The notes under the pieces are model-generated. The model was not told the DNA's origin and ran no database searches. It saw nothing but the letters and a program-made list of their open reading frames with translations. A program made the translations under genes and the position numbers. 64,000 nucleotides of DNA, from NCBI RefSeq assembly GCF_003605405.2, contig NZ_QYTW02000003.1, positions 186,001-250,000 of the forward strand. The letters are read 5' to 3'. Positions 53,037 through 63,484 of this stretch are shown piece by piece. This DNA comes from Siminovitchia terrae. Lineage in GTDB: Bacteria > Bacillota > Bacilli > Bacillales > Bacillaceae_C. The stretch's first letter is position 1; each line of letters opens with the position of its first letter.

Positions 53037-54995
53037 TTAGTCGTCCGAATACGGAACTTCTTCATCCAATATGACCGTACTATCCCTTACAACTTTATAA
53101 CCGGCTTTCTTGCCCTTTTCAATTGTAAATTCCAGTTGTTTTTTCACAGTTGAATCAATTGTGAATGTTTCTGCTGGTACTGTCATACTGTGATTCATGT
53201 CTTCAATAAAGATTCGGACCTCCTGAGGCTTGCCCTCCTCCTCTGGTTCATATGGTATGGTGATCTCTTTGTTCACTTTTCCAGGTGGAATTTCTTCCTG
53301 CCCTTTTGACATGGTCACTTTAACGGTAGAACCTTTCATTACCTCAGTACCTGGAGCGGGATCCTGTCTTATGACTAGCCCCTCTGGTACATCATCTGAG
53401 TATTCCTCCTCAGAAAAATCAATCTTCAATCCTGATGACTCCTCATAATTCTCGAGTCCCTTTTGATTGTTGCCTGATAAGTCTTTCACTGTAACCAATT
53501 CTTCACCGAGGCTCACTTTAAAAACGAGTGTGGTTTCAGATGGGACCACTTTAGTGCCTGGAGAAGGATCTTGCGCGATGATTGTACCCGGAGCGGCAGA
53601 ATCATATTCTTCTTCTTTATCAATAACGAAGTCTTCTTTTTCAAGCTGTTCCACAATTTCATCATAGTCCCGACCCTTGTAATCGGAAAGTTCAAATGTT
53701 TCCTTGCCGGTGCTTAAATAGATATTGATCAAACTTCCTTTTTTCACTTCCCGGCCGGCTTTCGGGCTTGTCTTAATCACTTCACCCTCCGACACATCTT
53801 CATCTGAAATTTCAATGGTTTCACCGATTACAAATCCTTCTTGCACTAGGCTTAAAACAGCGTCTTCATACATTTCCCCACTCACATCAGGCACCTTGAC
53901 TACTTTGGCCCCCATTAGTGATGGCATCAGAAAAATGAGCAATGTAGCGGCTATTGCCAGAATAGCTACTATCCCGACAATCCAGGGCCACTTTTTTCTT
54001 TTCTTTTTAAGTTCACCATTGTCTTCCTTGTCTGGCTTCACTATATCCTTGTTATCTATTTGATGGATCATCGTGTCGTCATCGAGTGATTCAACATGCT
54101 CATCCGTTATAACTGGAATGGCCTTTGTTGCTTCATTATCTTCAGGAATAATGAACTTGGGTTCTTGCAGACGATCGGGATCAAGAGACGTTTCCAAGTC
54201 TTTTTCCATTTCCTCAATGCTGTTATAGCGGAGAAATGGATCCTTCGCCGTTGCCTTCAGCACAATATTTTCCACGCTCTGCGGAATATCGGGGTTCCAT
54301 CTCGTCGGCGGCGGAGTTTCCGATTGCAAATGCTTTAGGGCTATAGAGACAGCAGACTCGCCGGAAAAAGGAAGCCTCCCCGTCAACAGTTCAAACATGA
54401 CTATTCCCAGTGAATATATATCCGATTTTTTGGTCGCCATTCCCCCCCGTGCCTGCTCAGGGGACAAGTAGTGTACAGAACCAAGCACAGCATTTGTATG
54501 AGTGATAGACGTGGCACTCAATGCCATAGCAATACCAAAATCCGTTATTTTCACATTTCCGTCGTGGTCAATTAAAATGTTTTGAGGTTTGATGTCACGA
54601 TGGATGATATGGTTATAATGGGCGTGTTCAAGAGCGGAAGTCAACTGTTTGACAATATCAATCACTTTTTCGACCGAGATGGGATAATAGTTTTGTATGT
54701 ATTGTTTTAAGGTCATTCCATCAACATATTCCATGACGATGTAGTAAATATTATCTTCTTCCCCTACATCGAAAACGTTCACGATATTCGGGTGATTGAG
54801 GCTTGTCGCTGACTGGGCCTCCCTCTGAAACCGGCGAATGAACTCTTCTTCATCCGCAAAATCCAACCTTAATATTTTCACCGCAACATCGCGGTCCAAT
54901 ATCATATCACGGGCAAGATAGACGTTGGCCATTCCGCCGCCGCCGACCATTTTGATGATATTATAGCGCCCGCTGATTCTTTTACCGCTTAGCAT
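53037..54995 (-). CDS. prkC: Membrane Ser/Thr kinase PrkC with three PASTA domains
   Basis: About 652 residues. Cytoplasmic kinase domain: Gly loop MVGGGGMANVYLARDM, catalytic Lys in DVAVKILRLDF, HRDIKPQNILIDHDGN and DFGIAMALSATS; a linker; a membrane helix at about 335-355; three PASTA repeats (from about 360, 430 and 498, e.g. VVKVPDVSGEMYEDAV), and an Ig-like C-terminal domain. It senses muropeptides and lipid II and controls germination and growth. Start at MLSGKRISGRYN, six bases after AGGTG; it overlaps prpC by seven bases. Confidence 0.97.
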   Translation of the reverse strand: MLSGKRISGRYNIIKMVGGGGMANVYLARDMILDRDVAVKILRLDFADEEEFIRRFQREAQSATSLNHPNIVNVFDVGEEDNIYYIVMEYVDGMTLKQYIQNYYPISVEKVIDIVKQLTSALEHAHYNHIIHRDIKPQNILIDHDGNVKITDFGIAMALSATSITHTNAVLGSVHYLSPEQARGGMATKKSDIYSLGIVMFELLTGRLPFSGESAVSIALKHLQSETPPPTRWNPDIPQSVENIVLKATAKDPFLRYNSIEEMEKDLETSLDPDRLQEPKFIIPEDNEATKAIPVITDEHVESLDDDTMIHQIDNKDIVKPDKEDNGELKKKRKKWPWIVGIVAILAIAATLLIFLMPSLMGAKVVKVPDVSGEMYEDAVLSLVQEGFVIGETIEISDEDVSEGEVIKTSPKAGREVKKGSLINIYLSTGKETFELSDYKGRDYDEIVEQLEKEDFVIDKEEEYDSAAPGTIIAQDPSPGTKVVPSETTLVFKVSLGEELVTVKDLSGNNQKGLENYEESSGLKIDFSEEEYSDDVPEGLVIRQDPAPGTEVMKGSTVKVTMSKGQEEIPPGKVNKEITIPYEPEEEGKPQEVRIFIEDMNHSMTVPAETFTIDSTVKKQLEFTIEKGKKAGYKVVRDSTVILDEEVPYSDD

Positions 54996-55750
54996 TCGTT
55001 GCACCTGCTTTCATCGCAGGTTCCATATTCTATTAAGGCAAGTGATATATTATCTTCTCCGCCGTATTGATTGGCCAACACAATCAAGCGTTCAGCCTTC
55101 TCTTCTTTTGCCAAAGATGCTTTTAATATTTCTTCCATTTCAGCTTTGCTCACTTTATCGGACAAGCCGTCCGAACAGAGCATTATTTTGTCCCCTTCTT
55201 CAAAAGTGATGGTTTTTATATCTATTTCTACTTCCTCTTGTGTCCCGGCCGCTTTTAATACGATATTTTTCCTGGGATGATGCACAGCATCTTCTGGTGA
55301 TATTTGGCCAGTTTTGACAAGCTCGTTTACAAATGAATGGTCTTCCGTCAATTGATTATAACCTTGATCATTCATGACATAACAACGACTATCACCCACA
55401 TTCGCTACAGTAGCAAACCGATCAGTGCAGATTGCAGTGACAATCGTTGTCCCCATTCCTTCACACTGTAGATTTTCTTTCGAATGATCAAAGATTTTTT
55501 TGTTGACTTCAGTTACATGGTCCTGAAGCCACTGTTCCGCTTCTGCAGGAGAAAGCGATGTGTCGACTTCTTGCCAATGCCCCTTTAATTCATTCACTGC
55601 AATTCCGCTCGCCACTTCACCTGCTTTGTGTCCCCCCATTCCGTCAGCCACAATCGCAAGCATTTCCCCCTGCCCATTGATGAAGATTCCACCATTATCT
55701 TCATTGTGCGGTCGGACCTTTCCCTTATCTGTTTTAAAAATCGCAAGCAT
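54989..55750 (-). CDS. prpC: PP2C-type Ser/Thr protein phosphatase PrpC
   Basis: 253 residues. Metal-binding motifs VRPHNEDNGGIFI, AIVADGMGGHKAGEVAS, VANVGDSRCYVMNDQG, MLCSDGLSDKVSKAE and GGEDNISLALIEYG are all present. It reverses PrkC phosphorylation, and the two genes overlap. The C-terminal tail is short and ends in a Cys-rich TCDESRCNEC, an uncommon end that could be accidental. Start at ATG, seven bases after AGGTG. In B. subtilis rlmN lies just upstream; here rsmB does. Confidence 0.96.
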   Translation of the reverse strand: MLAIFKTDKGKVRPHNEDNGGIFINGQGEMLAIVADGMGGHKAGEVASGIAVNELKGHWQEVDTSLSPAEAEQWLQDHVTEVNKKIFDHSKENLQCEGMGTTIVTAICTDRFATVANVGDSRCYVMNDQGYNQLTEDHSFVNELVKTGQISPEDAVHHPRKNIVLKAAGTQEEVEIDIKTITFEEGDKIMLCSDGLSDKVSKAEMEEILKASLAKEEKAERLIVLANQYGGEDNISLALIEYGTCDESRCNEC

Positions 55751-55803
55751 TTCCAATCACCTCACCCTTCAATACACAGTCCGCTACTGTCATTATTTCC
55801 ATC

Positions 55804-57144
55804 CTATGATCCTTTTTTTCTGAAAGAGGCTATAAAAAACCCGTCTCCGCCGAAATCCTGCGGGAAAATTTGCAATGAAAATTCATCATCCTTCAGAGTG
55901 AGTGCTTCCGGCATTTGGAGAACATTCGGTTCAAATTCAGGGTGTTGTTCCAGAAAACTGGCGGCCGTTTCAACATTTTCCTCTTTATCGACAGTACATG
56001 TACTGAAGACAAGCAATCCGCCTTTTTTTACCAGCTTGGACGTTTCATGCAGAATATCCATCTGTACGCTTTTTAGTGCATAAATATCTTCTTTGGTCTT
56101 TGAATATTTGATGTCAGGTTTCCTTCTCAATACGCCTAGCCCAGAACATGGGGCATCAACAAGGACTCTGTCAAATGACTCTGCTTCAAAGACCTCCCCT
56201 GCCCTCCGACTGTCCATGCTCTTGGCCTCCACATTCTCCAAATGGAGCCTATCGACCTGGTCCATTATCAGTTTCAGTTTGTGGGGATGGAGATCCAAGG
56301 CTGTCACTTGTCCTGTGTTATCAAGTATTTCTGCAATGTGAGTTGTCTTCCCTCCTGGAGCTGCGCATGCATCCAGTACTCGCAGATCGGGTTCAAGCTC
56401 CAAAGCATAAGCCACCAGCATGGAGCTTTCATCCTGGATCGTAAAGAGCCCTTCCTTATACGCTTTTGAACGCGCAAGGTTTCCTTCCACTGCCCGGATC
56501 GCGGTTGGCAGAAATGGACTCGGAATTGCTGTAATCCCCTCGTCCTCTAATCGTTTAATGACCTGGTCCCGGTGCGCGCGAGTCCCATTCACTCTGGCTG
56601 TCTGTACAGGGGCCAGGAGATTTTCTTCACACATTTTTTGGGTATGCTCAAAACCATACTGACTGATCCAGCGTTTGATCAACCATTCAGGATGACTTGT
56701 TTCGATGGAAAGCCGAGCCGCTGGATCTTTTATTTCTTCAAGGGAGGGGATTCCCTCTCTTTGAACGGATCTTAATACCCCATTTACCAGTCCTGCTATC
56801 CCTTTATGGCCGCGCTTTTTTGCAATTTCAACCGCTTCATGGATGACTGCCCGGTCAGGTATTTTGTCAAGAAACACCATCTGATAAACGGAGATCCTTA
56901 ATAAAAGGCGAACCCAATGCTCCACTTTCTTTTTCAGGAAGGGAGCCAGATAATAATCAAGCGTCATTTTTCTTTGAATTGTACCATAGCTGATTTCGGT
57001 TAACAGTGCCGCATCCGGTCCTGAAAACTGATGCTTTTTTATTGTTTCATTGAGAAGCAAGTTACTGTATGATTGATTCTTTTCAACCGCTTCAATGATA
57101 TCCAGTGCTGCTTCTCTCACGTTCTTTTTATGTTTACTCATCAT
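55804..57144 (-). CDS. rsmB: 16S rRNA (cytosine-967-C5) methyltransferase RsmB (Sun)
   Basis: 446 residues. N-terminal NusB-like RNA-binding domain (to about 145) and a C-terminal SAM-dependent domain with [18 protein letters not shown], catalytic Cys in [19 protein letters not shown] and [20 protein letters not shown]. It makes m5C967 in 16S rRNA. It overlaps fmt by 11 bases. The gene normally followed by rlmN is followed here by prpC. Confidence 0.96.
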   Translation of the reverse strand: MMSKHKKNVREAALDIIEAVEKNQSYSNLLLNETIKKHQFSGPDAALLTEISYGTIQRKMTLDYYLAPFLKKKVEHWVRLLLRISVYQMVFLDKIPDRAVIHEAVEIAKKRGHKGIAGLVNGVLRSVQREGIPSLEEIKDPAARLSIETSHPEWLIKRWISQYGFEHTQKMCEENLLAPVQTARVNGTRAHRDQVIKRLEDEGITAIPSPFLPTAIRAVEGNLARSKAYKEGLFTIQDESSMLVAYALELEPDLRVLDACAAPGGKTTHIAEILDNTGQVTALDLHPHKLKLIMDQVDRLHLENVEAKSMDSRRAGEVFEAESFDRVLVDAPCSGLGVLRRKPDIKYSKTKEDIYALKSVQMDILHETSKLVKKGGLLVFSTCTVDKEENVETAASFLEQHPEFEPNVLQMPEALTLKDDEFSLQIFPQDFGGDGFFIASFRKKGS

Positions 57145-58066
57145 AACCGCCCAATTTCAGCCCTGGTTCGATGAACGAGCCGGCTCCCGTTAAAAACTGG
57201 GCGGCGGCCATTCTTTTCTTGCCGGCAGGCTGAAGCTCCATAATCTTTATAGCTGTATCGTCCCCTGTAGAAACAGTGAACCCGTCTTTTTCGACTTGTA
57301 CAATCGTTCCCGGTTCCTCAGCTTGTCCGGCCTGTTTTTGTGCTCCCCAAATTTTTACCACATCGTTGTTGAGTTTTGTATAGGCTACAGGCCAAGGTCG
57401 CAACCCGCGAATCTGATCATAGATTTCCTGCCCTGTCTTGTTCCAATCGATTTTCTCTTGTTCACGTTGAATATTCGAAGCAAATGTGGCTAGTTCATCA
57501 TTTTGTGGAATTCTTTCCGCTTCACCCAAGATTAGCTTTGGAACTGTTTCAGAAAGAAGCTTTGCGCCCGCCGAACTCAATTTATCATGAAGAGAACCGA
57601 CATCATCCTCATCTTCAATCGGGACTTCCACCTGACTAATCATATCCCCCGCATCCAATTTCTCAACCATATGCATAATGGTAACGCCGGTTTTATCTTT
57701 CCCTTGTAAAATCGCATAGTGAATAGGCGCTCCTCCTCGAAGCTCAGGAAGGAGAGAAGCATGCACATTGATGCAACCAAGCTTTGGATAATCCAAAATT
57801 TCACTTGGCAAAATTTGTCCATAGGCTGCCGTAATGATCAAGTCAGGATCAATTGCCAATATTTTCTCCAATTCTTCAGCGGTACGTATTTTTTCTGGCT
57901 GAAAAACAGGTATGCCAAGATTGACTGCTTCTACCTTTACAGGTGGAGGGGTCAGTACTTTTTTTCTTCCAACAGGGCGGTCAGGCTGTGTGACGACCGC
58001 TCTAACATCATATCCGTCATCAACAAGTTTTTTCAAAATGGGCACGGAAAAGTCAGGCGTGCCCAT
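57134..58066 (-). CDS. fmt: Methionyl-tRNA formyltransferase
   Basis: Fmt adds the formyl group to initiator Met-tRNA. The motif [20 protein letters not shown] holds the catalytic His and Asp region (with [11 protein letters not shown]), and the C-terminal OB-like domain begins near [17 protein letters not shown]. From this ATG the protein begins [13 protein letters not shown], six residues short of normal: Fmt usually starts MTKIVFMGTPDF. The missing residues are encoded directly upstream, but the start position there is an ATT codon (58084) with GGAGTG seven bases before it. Def is encoded immediately upstream, and rsmB overlaps downstream. Confidence 0.95.
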   Translation of the reverse strand: MGTPDFSVPILKKLVDDGYDVRAVVTQPDRPVGRKKVLTPPPVKVEAVNLGIPVFQPEKIRTAEELEKILAIDPDLIITAAYGQILPSEILDYPKLGCINVHASLLPELRGGAPIHYAILQGKDKTGVTIMHMVEKLDAGDMISQVEVPIEDEDDVGSLHDKLSSAGAKLLSETVPKLILGEAERIPQNDELATFASNIQREQEKIDWNKTGQEIYDQIRGLRPWPVAYTKLNNDVVKIWGAQKQAGQAEEPGTIVQVEKDGFTVSTGDDTAIKIMELQPAGKKRMAAAQFLTGAGSFIEPGLKLGGYDE

Positions 58067-58071
58067 GAATA

Positions 58072-58575
58072 TTACCTTTGTAATTGTTCTTCACTCCAAT
58101 CCGCCAATTCCGATTCATTGACATACTCAACCACTTTCGTTGTAAAAAGAACCCCTTTTAAATGGTCGACTTCATGCTGGATGGCTCGCGCCAAATAGCC
58201 TTCCGCCTCCAGAATATATTCCTCGCCGTGCCGATCGCTTGCTTTGATTTTAACCATTTGTGCCCGGGGGACTCTTCCATAAACACCTGGAAAGCTCAAG
58301 CATCCTTCAACGTCAATAACAGTGCCTTTTTCCTCTAAAATTACCGGGTTGATCATTTCAAACAGTTCTGATTCTTCCCCTTCACCAATATCTACTATGG
58401 CAATTTGGCGGGGAATGCCTACTTGCGGGGCCGCAAGGCCGACACCATCTTCAGCAATCATTGTGTTATACATATTATCTAACAAACAATGAAGATCCTT
58501 ATCAAAGTTTTTCACCTGTTCACATTTCGTTTCAAGAATTTCATTTGGGTGATGAACAATGGGAAGTATAGGCAA
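58072..58575 (-). CDS. def: Peptide deformylase
   Basis: 167 residues with the three zinc/iron-site motifs: [21 protein letters not shown] and [12 protein letters not shown]. It removes the formyl group from new proteins, opposite in action to Fmt, encoded next to it. TTG start with GAAGGG six bases upstream. The length is the class I form. Confidence 0.97.
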   Translation of the reverse strand: MPILPIVHHPNEILETKCEQVKNFDKDLHCLLDNMYNTMIAEDGVGLAAPQVGIPRQIAIVDIGEGEESELFEMINPVILEEKGTVIDVEGCLSFPGVYGRVPRAQMVKIKASDRHGEEYILEAEGYLARAIQHEVDHLKGVLFTTKVVEYVNESELADWSEEQLQR

Positions 58576-58597
58576 AGTTGTCCCTTCTTTCTATTCG

Positions 58598-61000
58598 CTA
58601 CATCATGTTATATGGATTTATATCAATCGTGATGGATAATCCGTCTCGAGAAGCTTGCGGATTATAATGTTCCAGTATTTTTCTCAATGCTGAAAAAAGG
58701 TTTGGTTCACGTTTGTATTTTATCAGACATTGATAACGATATCTATTATTGATCTTTGGTATAGGTGAAGCAACAGGTCCCAACAGAATCGCTTCTCTGG
58801 AGACATTTGACTTCAGGAAATTTGAGATTTTCTCGGTAACGGTCACCGCCTGCAGCAAGTCCTCATGAATAACGGTCACGAGCGCCAAGTAATAAAAGGG
58901 CGGGTAAGAACCGATCTTTCTCATTGACATCTCTTCGTTGTAAAAACGTTGGTAATCCTGCATGGCCGCCAATTGAATGCTATAATGTTCGGGAGTATAC
59001 GTTTGAACAACCACTTCTCCTAACAGTTCATGCCTTCCCGCCCTTCCGCTAACCTGAGTAAGAAGCTGAAAAGTTTTTTCTGCAGCCCGGAAATCCGGCA
59101 AATGGAGCATCGTATCTGCACTAAGCACTCCTACAAGAGTGATATTCGGAAAGTCTAGGCCTTTGGCAATCATTTGTGTACCTAGTAATATGTCAGCTTT
59201 ACCAGATTGAAAGTGTTCAAGAATCCGCTCATGTGCCCCTTTTCTAGTCGTTGTATCCACGTCCATCCTAACGATCCTTGCCTCAGGAAGCAGCTTTACT
59301 AGCTCTTCCTCAACCTTTTGCGTACCCATCCCGAAATATCTGATATGATTGCTGCTGCACTCGGGGCATTCTGTTGGAACGCCTGTCTGGAAACCGCAAT
59401 AGTGGCACTTCATTTCACTGGATGAACGGTGATAGGTCATGGAGATATCGCAATGAGGGCATTGCATGACATACCCGCAATCCCTGCACATGATGAAAGT
59501 GGAATGGCCCCGCCGATTCAGGAAAAGGACAGTCTGCTCCTCTTTCTGAAGACGGTCCTTAATCTTTTCAAACAGCTCTGTTGAGAACATCGACCGGTTC
59601 CCGCCCCGGAGTTCCTCTCTCATATCAACAACTGATACAGGCGGCATTCCTCTGTCATTCATCCTTTTTGAAAGGGTGAGTAAATGATATACCCCTTTTT
59701 GAGCTCTCGCAAATGACTCAAGCGAAGGTGTGGCACTGCCCAAAATAACCGGACAACGATGGTATTCCCCTCTTTTGATGGCAACTTCCCGTGCATGATA
59801 TCTCGGTATCTCTTCCTGTTTATAACTAGACTCATGCTCTTCATCGATAATGATAATGCCCAAGTGTTCAAAAGGTGCAAAAACCGCAGACCTTGCACCG
59901 ACAACCACCTTTACTTCCTTCTTTTGAATCTTTCTCCACTCATCATATTGCTCTCCTATTGAAAGCCTGCTATGCAGAACGGCAACATCGCTTCCGAATC
60001 TTCCCTTGAACCGTTCAACCATCTGGGGAGTTAATGCGATTTCAGGAACAAGGACAATCGCTTCTTTTCCCTGTTTAATCACTTCCTGGATCGCTTGGAG
60101 ATAAACTTCTGTTTTCCCACTTCCAGTTACACCATATAGCAGAAATGTCTCATGAGACTGATGCTCAATAGAATGCAAAATCGGCTTCATCGCAGCTTGC
60201 TGTTCCTTTGTGAGCGGGAGAGGGCTTGTTCTTTCAAAGTTCTTATGCTCATAGGGATCGCGGTATTCCTCCACCATATGCTCCGAAAGAACACCCTTTT
60301 TGATCAGAGCCTTTATGGTAGATGCTGGAACCTCAGCTTTCTTGGCTAAATCAGCCGCTTCAATCATACCCTGATTTGATTTTAACAAGTGATATACAAG
60401 CTTTTTTTGGTTGAAGGCATTAGAGGGAAGTGCTTGAAGCATCTCCTCCATTTCATCTTTCCGCACTATCGGTTCAACGACCCTTTTCAACTTTTTCCTT
60501 GCCCTGTCTTTCACAAAATAAATCACTTCGGCGTTGCCGCTTTGAATTTCTTTATACAGTGCTGGAAGGAGGTTCCGTTTTTCAGCTTCCTTCCATGAAA
60601 TCTCCTGCTTGTTCTTAAGTAATTCCTCAAGAAGCAGAGGTGCGCCGTCTTTTTTTCTGATCATTTTTTCATATTTGGCTTTCATAGCAACTGGGAGCAT
60701 CGCATGAAAAACAGATACTTTGTAAGATATGGTTTCCCGAGCCATCCAGTCTCCTAGTTGAAGCAGTTCTTCATTCAAAACAGGAGTCAGATCCAGCGGC
60801 TGGATAATATCCTTTATTTTTCCTATATCTGTATGATCAATCAACCTAATGACAAAGCCCTGTATGGACCTCGGACCGAACGGAACAGCAACGCGCATTC
60901 CCGGTTGAATCATGCCATCCCACTTTTTCGGAATTCTATAATCGAATACCTTGTCTGTTCCCAAAGAAGGGACATCAACAATGACCTGTGCTATCGTCAT
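58598..61000 (-). CDS. priA: Primosomal replication restart helicase PriA
   Basis: 800 residues. N-terminal DNA-binding domain (AQVIVDVPSLGTDKVFDYRI), Walker A LLYGVTGSGKTEVYLQAIQE, DEAH-type IIIDEEHESSYKQEEIPRY, four paired cysteines (CRDCGYVMQCPHC, CHYCGFQ, CPECSS) that bind zinc, and helicase C-terminal motifs near LLTQVSGRAGRHELLG. It restarts stalled replication forks. It overlaps coaBC by four bases and precedes def by 22. Confidence 0.97.
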   Translation of the reverse strand: MTIAQVIVDVPSLGTDKVFDYRIPKKWDGMIQPGMRVAVPFGPRSIQGFVIRLIDHTDIGKIKDIIQPLDLTPVLNEELLQLGDWMARETISYKVSVFHAMLPVAMKAKYEKMIRKKDGAPLLLEELLKNKQEISWKEAEKRNLLPALYKEIQSGNAEVIYFVKDRARKKLKRVVEPIVRKDEMEEMLQALPSNAFNQKKLVYHLLKSNQGMIEAADLAKKAEVPASTIKALIKKGVLSEHMVEEYRDPYEHKNFERTSPLPLTKEQQAAMKPILHSIEHQSHETFLLYGVTGSGKTEVYLQAIQEVIKQGKEAIVLVPEIALTPQMVERFKGRFGSDVAVLHSRLSIGEQYDEWRKIQKKEVKVVVGARSAVFAPFEHLGIIIIDEEHESSYKQEEIPRYHAREVAIKRGEYHRCPVILGSATPSLESFARAQKGVYHLLTLSKRMNDRGMPPVSVVDMREELRGGNRSMFSTELFEKIKDRLQKEEQTVLFLNRRGHSTFIMCRDCGYVMQCPHCDISMTYHRSSSEMKCHYCGFQTGVPTECPECSSNHIRYFGMGTQKVEEELVKLLPEARIVRMDVDTTTRKGAHERILEHFQSGKADILLGTQMIAKGLDFPNITLVGVLSADTMLHLPDFRAAEKTFQLLTQVSGRAGRHELLGEVVVQTYTPEHYSIQLAAMQDYQRFYNEEMSMRKIGSYPPFYYLALVTVIHEDLLQAVTVTEKISNFLKSNVSREAILLGPVASPIPKINNRYRYQCLIKYKREPNLFSALRKILEHYNPQASRDGLSITIDINPYNMM

Positions 61001-62202
61001 AAACGGTGATCATCCCCCAACTTTTCCGAAATCTCCAATAGAATCCTTCTTGCTGTTTCCTTTTTGCTCAACAGCGGAAGCGGAGTGCTCGAAAGATCCT
61101 TATGAAAAATCGTCACGATATTCGTGTCCCCTGCAAACCCTGCCCCCTCTTTCGTTACATTGTTTGCCACGATCATATCCGCATTTTTTCTGATCAGCTT
61201 GTCCCTGGCATACTCTTCCATATTGTCAGTTTCCGCTGCAAACCCAACGAGAAATTGGTGCTTTTTCTTTTTTCCCAGCTCTAATAAGATGTCCTTCGTC
61301 CTTTCCATTTCAATGGCTACATTCCCCGGCTGCTTTTTCATCTTTGAATCAAACACCTGCTTGGGTCTGTAATCTGCAACTGCAGCACTCTTGATAATCA
61401 CATCGGATTGATCCAGATTGGCCATAACCTCATCGTACATATCCGCTGCACTTTCAACATGAATCACTTTGACTCCCTTAGGGTCCGGCAGTGCATTTGT
61501 CCCTGAAATCAATAAAACATCAGCTCCTAATAAAGCTGCCTGCTCAGCCAGAGCATACCCCATTTTGCCGCTGGATCTATTGGTGAAATATCGAACAGGA
61601 TCGATTTTCTCTTTTGTCGGTCCTGCTGTAATTAAAAATGTCTTGCCTTTAAATAACAATTCCGTTTCAAAATGGCCTTTTACCCTTTCCAATATTTTTT
61701 CTGGTTCTTCCAGTCTCCCTTTTCCGACATAGCCGCAGGCCAAATACCCTTCTCCTGGCTCAATGAAGTTACAGCCCATCTGCAACAGTATGTCAATATT
61801 CCTTTTGACGGCCGGATGGCTGTACATATGGACATTCATGGCTGGAGCGATCCAAACAGGGGCAGTCGATGCCAGCAATGTGGTGGTGATCATGTTATCG
61901 GCTATCCCGCTTGCCAGCTTGCCAATTGTGTTAGCCGTTGCTGGTGCCACCAAAATCAGGTCAGCCCAATCAGCAAGATCTATATGAGCAATCACCTCAG
62001 GATCATTTTCGATAAAGGTATCTATATAAACTTCATTCCTTGATAAGGCCTGAAACGTCAGAGGAGTGACAAACTTTCTTGCAGAATCACTCATCATCAC
62101 TTTCACATTAAAGCCTGACTGTACAAGCTTGCTTGTCAAATCAGCCGCTTTATAGACCGCAATGCCTCCTGTGATACATAATAAAATATTCTTTTTCGCC
62201 AC
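60997..62202 (-). CDS. coaBC: Bifunctional CoaBC: PPC synthetase/PPC decarboxylase
   Basis: About 401 residues. N-terminal flavoprotein CoaC (LLCITGGIAVYKAADLTSKL, catalytic region PAMNVHMYSHPAVKRN) and C-terminal CoaB (ITAGPTKEKIDPVRYFTNRS, then SGKMGYALAE). It adds Cys to phosphopantothenate and decarboxylates it in CoA synthesis. I prefer the GTG start (AKKNILLC) because AAGGGG is nine bases upstream; an in-frame ATG seven codons earlier (62223) lacks a ribosome site. Four-base overlap with priA. Confidence 0.96.
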   Translation of the reverse strand: MAKKNILLCITGGIAVYKAADLTSKLVQSGFNVKVMMSDSARKFVTPLTFQALSRNEVYIDTFIENDPEVIAHIDLADWADLILVAPATANTIGKLASGIADNMITTTLLASTAPVWIAPAMNVHMYSHPAVKRNIDILLQMGCNFIEPGEGYLACGYVGKGRLEEPEKILERVKGHFETELLFKGKTFLITAGPTKEKIDPVRYFTNRSSGKMGYALAEQAALLGADVLLISGTNALPDPKGVKVIHVESAADMYDEVMANLDQSDVIIKSAAVADYRPKQVFDSKMKKQPGNVAIEMERTKDILLELGKKKKHQFLVGFAAETDNMEEYARDKLIRKNADMIVANNVTKEGAGFAGDTNIVTIFHKDLSSTPLPLLSKKETARRILLEISEKLGDDHRL

Positions 62203-62287
62203 AGTCAATATCCCCTTTTTCATACTAGTTCGTTCAACTCTTTTAATTTCTATTATGAATGATTTCCGTTCCTTATAAAAGAAAAAA

Positions 62288-62310
62288 CAACCTATCTTGT
62301 CGACAGGTTG
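62288..62310 (-). terminator. Terminator after rpoZ
   Basis: On the minus strand CAACCT-G-TC and GA-T-AGGTTG pair, followed by TTTTTTCTTTT. It begins about 15 bases after the rpoZ stop and may only partly stop readthrough into coaBC. Confidence 0.75.
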
Positions 62311-62324
62311 AATTTGTTGAATGA

Positions 62325-62561
62325 TTATGCCAAATCTTCTTTGATTTCATCTTCAGGCTCATCGCTTGCCAATTCTTTCATTACCAAGACACCGCTATGG
62401 ATCTCTTCCAGCGATTTTCCGACAAACTTATGTGATTTGTACTTTTCAAGCTGCGGATTATTCTCTTCCTGCAACTTGCGCGCCCGTTTGGCAGCAATCG
62501 TCACAAGCGAGTATTTTGAATCAATGACATTCATTAATTTATCAATAGAAGGATATAACAT
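62325..62561 (-). CDS. rpoZ: RNA polymerase omega subunit
   Basis: 78 residues: [31 protein letters not shown] and [14 protein letters not shown] are the omega motifs. It helps fold and hold the beta-prime subunit. The acidic C-terminus is short. It is six bases downstream of gmk, as in most bacteria, and ends at a terminator before coaBC. Confidence 0.96.
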   Translation of the reverse strand: MLYPSIDKLMNVIDSKYSLVTIAAKRARKLQEENNPQLEKYKSHKFVGKSLEEIHSGVLVMKELASDEPEDEIKEDLA

Positions 62562-62567
62562 GCTATT

Positions 62568-63176
<609 letters not shown>

Positions 63177-63185
63177 CTAACAATC

Positions 63186-63443
63186 CTACCCTTCTTCCTG
63201 GCCATTCGATATTAAACGTTGAGCAACCGTTTCAGGCTGCACCGCTGAAAGAATGACGTGTTCACTATCCATGATAATAACTGCACGCGTCCTTCTTCCA
63301 TAAGTGGCGTCTATCAACACTGCACGCTCTCTGGCATCCTGAATCATTCTTTTGATTGGGGCAGACTCAGGGCTCACAATGGATATGATACGGTTTGCAG
63401 AAACAATATTTCCAAATCCTATATTTAAGAGCTGTATCGACAT
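63186..63443 (-). CDS. remA: Extracellular matrix regulator RemA (YlzA)
   Basis: 85 residues of the DUF370/RemA family: [40 protein letters not shown] and [20 protein letters not shown]. RemA is a DNA-binding protein that activates matrix and osmoprotection operons in B. subtilis. It sits between yloC and gmk as usual. Conserved Arg residues for DNA binding are present. Confidence 0.95.
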   Translation of the reverse strand: MSIQLLNIGFGNIVSANRIISIVSPESAPIKRMIQDARERAVLIDATYGRRTRAVIIMDSEHVILSAVQPETVAQRLISNGQEEG

Positions 63444-63484
63444 GCTGCTCCTCCAGTCAACTTAGGCTGCTAAGCCTTATTCAT

